The notes beneath the pieces were generated by a model. It worked only from the letters and a program-made list of their open reading frames with translations, searched no databases and was not told the DNA's origin. Below are positions 60,802-64,000 of a stretch of DNA of 64,000 nt, piece by piece. The position numbers and the translations under genes are program-made. Location: the NCBI GenBank assembly GCA_944472155.2, contig OX235272.1:79118020-79182019 (forward strand), in the 5' to 3' direction. Source of the stretch: Trichobilharzia szidati. Its lineage: Eukaryota; Platyhelminthes; Trematoda; Strigeidida; Schistosomatidae. Position 1 is the stretch's first letter. Each line of letters begins with the position of its first letter.

Positions 60802-60817
60802 GGCCCTTTTTAGGGCC
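60802..60817 (+). terminator. Histone mRNA 3' stem-loop (H2A)
   Basis: GGCCCTTTTTAGGGCC, identical to those of both H3 genes, preceded by the shared CCAGAGAACG word. Confidence 0.95.
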
Positions 60818-60819
60818 AC

Positions 60820-63345
60820 CACATGTTGATCTCAGTATTGTTTATTTGTTTCTTCATTACTCGTTTTTGGTGGTTGAGTTTGTGGAGTGAGGGTTGCGCG
60901 AGGTTGTACTAGCGTTGGTTGTAGAAGCGTGGCGAGTTGACAATCACAGTGGTTTTCAGGTACTCAGTTATTGGGTTGGGTGTAGCGATAGTATTGAGTT
61001 CTCGGTTGGGGTGGTTCAGATTTATATTTCAACTAGACAGTTTACGAATTATTTTTTAACAATTAAGGCACGGTGAAGATAGCTATGCTGGTTAGGCGTG
61101 GTGTGCGGTGAGGTCAGGCATTACCGATTCGATACGCATGGGCTGACGTGATAGTGTGAGAATGGTGTTTTGGAATCTTCGTGGTGCATAGGAAAGAGAA
61201 GTGTAGTTTTGAACTGATCTCGAAGTGGAAAGGCCACTCGAACAGTTTGATAATCTAGGTTATAATTCGGTGACTAGTGGAGGGTATTTCGCTCCATGAG
61301 GATTTAAAACCTACATTCTCATTTAAACCGTCAACATAGATCCTGGAGATTCGAGCACTGGGGTCAAATACTTAACGCCTAGAAGCTAAAATATTTTGAG
61401 TGTCTGATTGAATGATAAGAGATTTGTAATCTTCAGTGACCTATGAAATCTATTAGGCTTCTGTAATTCTAGCACGACATTCTATGAACAGGAGTTAGCG
61501 TGAAGTAACGATGTGTAGTAAAGTATAATTGTCTTCCAATAGTTTGCACACAACGATAAGTTTTGTTATTGGTAGTATTTCGAGCAACAAAACAGTTCCA
61601 ACTGGTGTGAAAACGGAGTAGTTTTGATCGAAATATTACCAATAACTAAACTTATTGTGTAAATTATTGAAATAAATTTGAGCTTCATTTGATCTATTCC
61701 ACAATGATCAAACACTTTACTGACAGTGACTTTGCAGTAGTCCCTGGTTTTCAGTGCTCTAACTGGTATAAATCTGTGGTCAAACTCGTTCAAACAAACA
61801 TGAATCTTAGAAACCGAAATCTCGAAAAATATTTACATCCGGTCATAATGTACCAGCTTGTCTAATATGGAAAGTCATCTTCCGTCGACTTTCTCAAGTT
61901 CGTATTATGGTAGTTTCTACTTAATGATCATTAGACGAAAACGCATTCAAAGATTAGTAGTAGGATTCTATTGCGCAGACTCAATATTACTATCTGAATT
62001 GCTGTTTCCAGTTTGCAATTACTGACTGTTGACAAGGAGAATCCTTAAGCATGAAGGAGGCATTTAACAGTCCAGATATATGGCCAGATATTCCTTTACA
62101 GCAATATTCATCAAGTTACACTGACTGTTGTGAGCTAATAAGACGTCAAGTGTTCACAACCGACTAGGGGAAGACAACCTTATTTGGCATATGCAGTAAT
62201 TTGGTTATTTCACTTATCCAGTGTTTAGATTTTGAGGTATATGTGTGCATTTTCACTACTGACGCGTCCCTGGACAAGATAATAACGAAATATCAAAGTC
62301 ACACAGGTATGGAAACTGAAGTTACGGCGTGCATTCATTTATATGACGATATAATATATAATCGTTATTAATATCTTATGAATGTTCTCTGTCTAATAAA
62401 AGTGGATGTGTGAATGCACACCTCCCATTCAACATAATGAACAACAAATTTTGTTGAATAGATTAAAGGATACATTATATTACACTATTTGTTGAAGTAA
62501 TGGGACCGATATTTGCTTAACTCAGCTAAGCTGGAGAGTGCTCTCGAATGTACTATGTACATTCGTTAAGCGGCAACGGAAAATTCCTCTTCAAATCATC
62601 CTTCCACCTGAATTCGGACAAATGTCGACTGCAAACACAAGGTGAGAAGCTATATCGGGAAATAAAATAAGAATATTTGAAGAATAGTGAAATTGAAAAT
62701 TAATCATTCGGAAACAATTGGTATACTGCCTGAAAACTAATCCTTTAAGTTCGTTCAACTCTTTTTTTATGTTTCAAGATTTACCTCATATTCATAAATA
62801 GTTATTTCATTCAGAGAATCTATCCAGTAGTTAAATCGTTTGAGTTTATCCCAAATGTGGTCGTGAGTGCACAAGAAGAGTCTGGAACAAAGACTCCTCA
62901 TCTGTCTGGTTCTTCTTGGTTGCCAGTTATTTTCTAACTGATACTGGTTTATGACGGAATCTACACTGAAAGAAAAAAATTCGTAAGAGAAAGACTGTAT
63001 TTAGAATGTGGAATACCAGCTGTGTTTTCATTGAAAGTCCTCTTCCGTTGACGTTTTCAATTCATTGGGGGTTCATTGGTTTTTCTTTCTCTGAAAGTAT
63101 ACAAACATTTTTAAACATGAAATTAGTGTACACCATTGTATCGGATTAGCCCGGATCTAATAATAGAACCTTGCACATTCTGACATTAGTCATGTTGTGA
63201 TGTGACAATTCAATGATTAGTAAATTGAACGAATTCATTACTTCAATTTTACCGGGATTGAATACCTAACATTTAAAAGCTAAATTATTTCATTTGTTTC
63301 AGTGAAGGATAGGAGATTTATAGTCTTGATTGACCCATGTAATTG
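60820..63345. other. no gene; family A tail fragments
   Basis: No coding sequence recognised. Family A tail pieces lie at about 61740-61800 (plus) and 62925-62965 (plus, weak). Confidence 0.45.
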
Positions 63346-63349
63346 ATTA

Positions 63350-63935
63350 AGATAAAACAATAATAATAATTATTATTATTAACATAGAAGGAACCGGACC
63401 ACTAATATAGTAGAAATAAAAAAATAAGTTATATAAGGATGGATGGAGCTAACTGTTTATTTACTAGATTTTAAAAGTTTAGTTAATTCTTGCATGTCAC
63501 TATTTTCATCACATAAAATGCGTGACAAGTATGGTATCATAGAATTTTTATACTTAGACGTGCGAGCATACGGTTTTCTGAAGTTAGTTCTTGTTCTACC
63601 TAAGGAGATGCAAGGTGAAAGCTGAGGGTGAAGTCAGACAAAATGCATTTATCAAATTTACCGCACGAAGTAAAGTGCCTGTCGACAACGACGTTAACTG
63701 TGTGGTCCACTGGGACACCATTCACCCTACTGACAGTCTTCAGCATTCTACGAATTGTGATATAGTCCTTTTTAAGCAAACCAAGAAAGAATAGTGGTGA
63801 ACAATAAAGAAGAATAGGTAGGATGCAAGAGTTTAAGAACTGTAGGAGGAGGGTTTGAATTATACCCGAGTGCCTAAACTTCTTGATAGAGACACTGTTA
63901 AGCGCGAAACCTATGATTTGCTTTGTGTTAACAAC
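63350..63935 (-). pseudogene. CR1-like LINE reverse transcriptase C-terminus
   Basis: An open minus-strand frame without ATG, from beyond 63930 down to about 63605, reads 'NSVSIKKFRHSGII', 'FLNSCILPILLYCSPLFF', 'LLKKDYITIRRMLKTVSRVNG' and 'VVVDRHFTS'. It aligns with the C-terminus of the CR1-like remnant at 11.3-11.5 kb (NSC[FI]LPILL.CS, then VLDRH/VVDRH). This is the RT C-terminal domain. The catalytic part is missing. Traces continue past the stop toward an AAT/ATT simple repeat at 63360-63382. Confidence 0.68.
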
Positions 63936-64000
63936 AAAATTTTACGCTCTTTTATTTCTCTATTATTTTTTATTCTATTGTGAACTCCTTCTTGAACATA

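Overview
The window is eukaryotic and looks like a schistosome-type trematode (blood fluke). It is AT-rich, gene-poor and packed with repeats known from that group: degenerate relatives of the schistosome Sm-alpha hammerhead repeat, Penelope-like elements (PLEs) with GIY-YIG nuclease domains, RTE-like and CR1-like LINE fragments, a small Gypsy-type LTR retrotransposon, and at least three families of tRNA-derived short elements. The genus is an inference from this combination; no species marker was seen.

Layout. 0-10 kb: a decayed PLE (2.1-3.2 kb, minus) and a 3.8-kb Gypsy element (3348-7132, minus) with 134-bp terminal repeats and at least three disabling lesions. 10-16 kb: remnants of a CR1-like LINE, several RTE-like LINE 3' ends and SINEs. 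16-23 kb: a dense patch of tRNA-head/hammerhead retroposons ('family A'), including a 401-bp-period head-to-tail dimer and one sequence-intact hammerhead ribozyme (20196-20241, minus). 24-34 kb: an RTE-like reverse transcriptase fragment, a (TA)n tract, more family A copies and a foldback element. 36-61 kb: four intact, intronless core histone genes, H2A (minus), H3 (plus), H3 (plus) and H2A (plus), spread among repeats rather than in a compact quintet. The two H3 genes lie in a diverged direct duplication about 7.9 kb apart. Its second copy carries a recent foldback insertion with a 13-bp target-site duplication. 51-59.5 kb: two more PLE fragments and further SINEs. 63.4-63.9 kb: a CR1-like RT C-terminus.

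The only clearly functional protein genes are the four histones. Three (both H3, and H2A at 60.4 kb) have TATA and CCAAT boxes and the replication-dependent 3' stem-loop. The H2A at 36.8 kb lacks the stem-loop, has AT-rich codons and a poly(A) signal, and looks replication-independent.

The most unusual content is catalytic-RNA related. Hammerhead or hammerhead-like folds occur in three different repeat contexts: tRNA-head retroposons, Sm-alpha-like repeats, and foldback elements with PLE-like features. I label the SINE families A (tRNA-like head + hammerhead), B (76-nt cloverleaf head, body of about 100 bp) and C (B-like head, 3' end shared with the RTE-like LINE); these are my labels, not published names.
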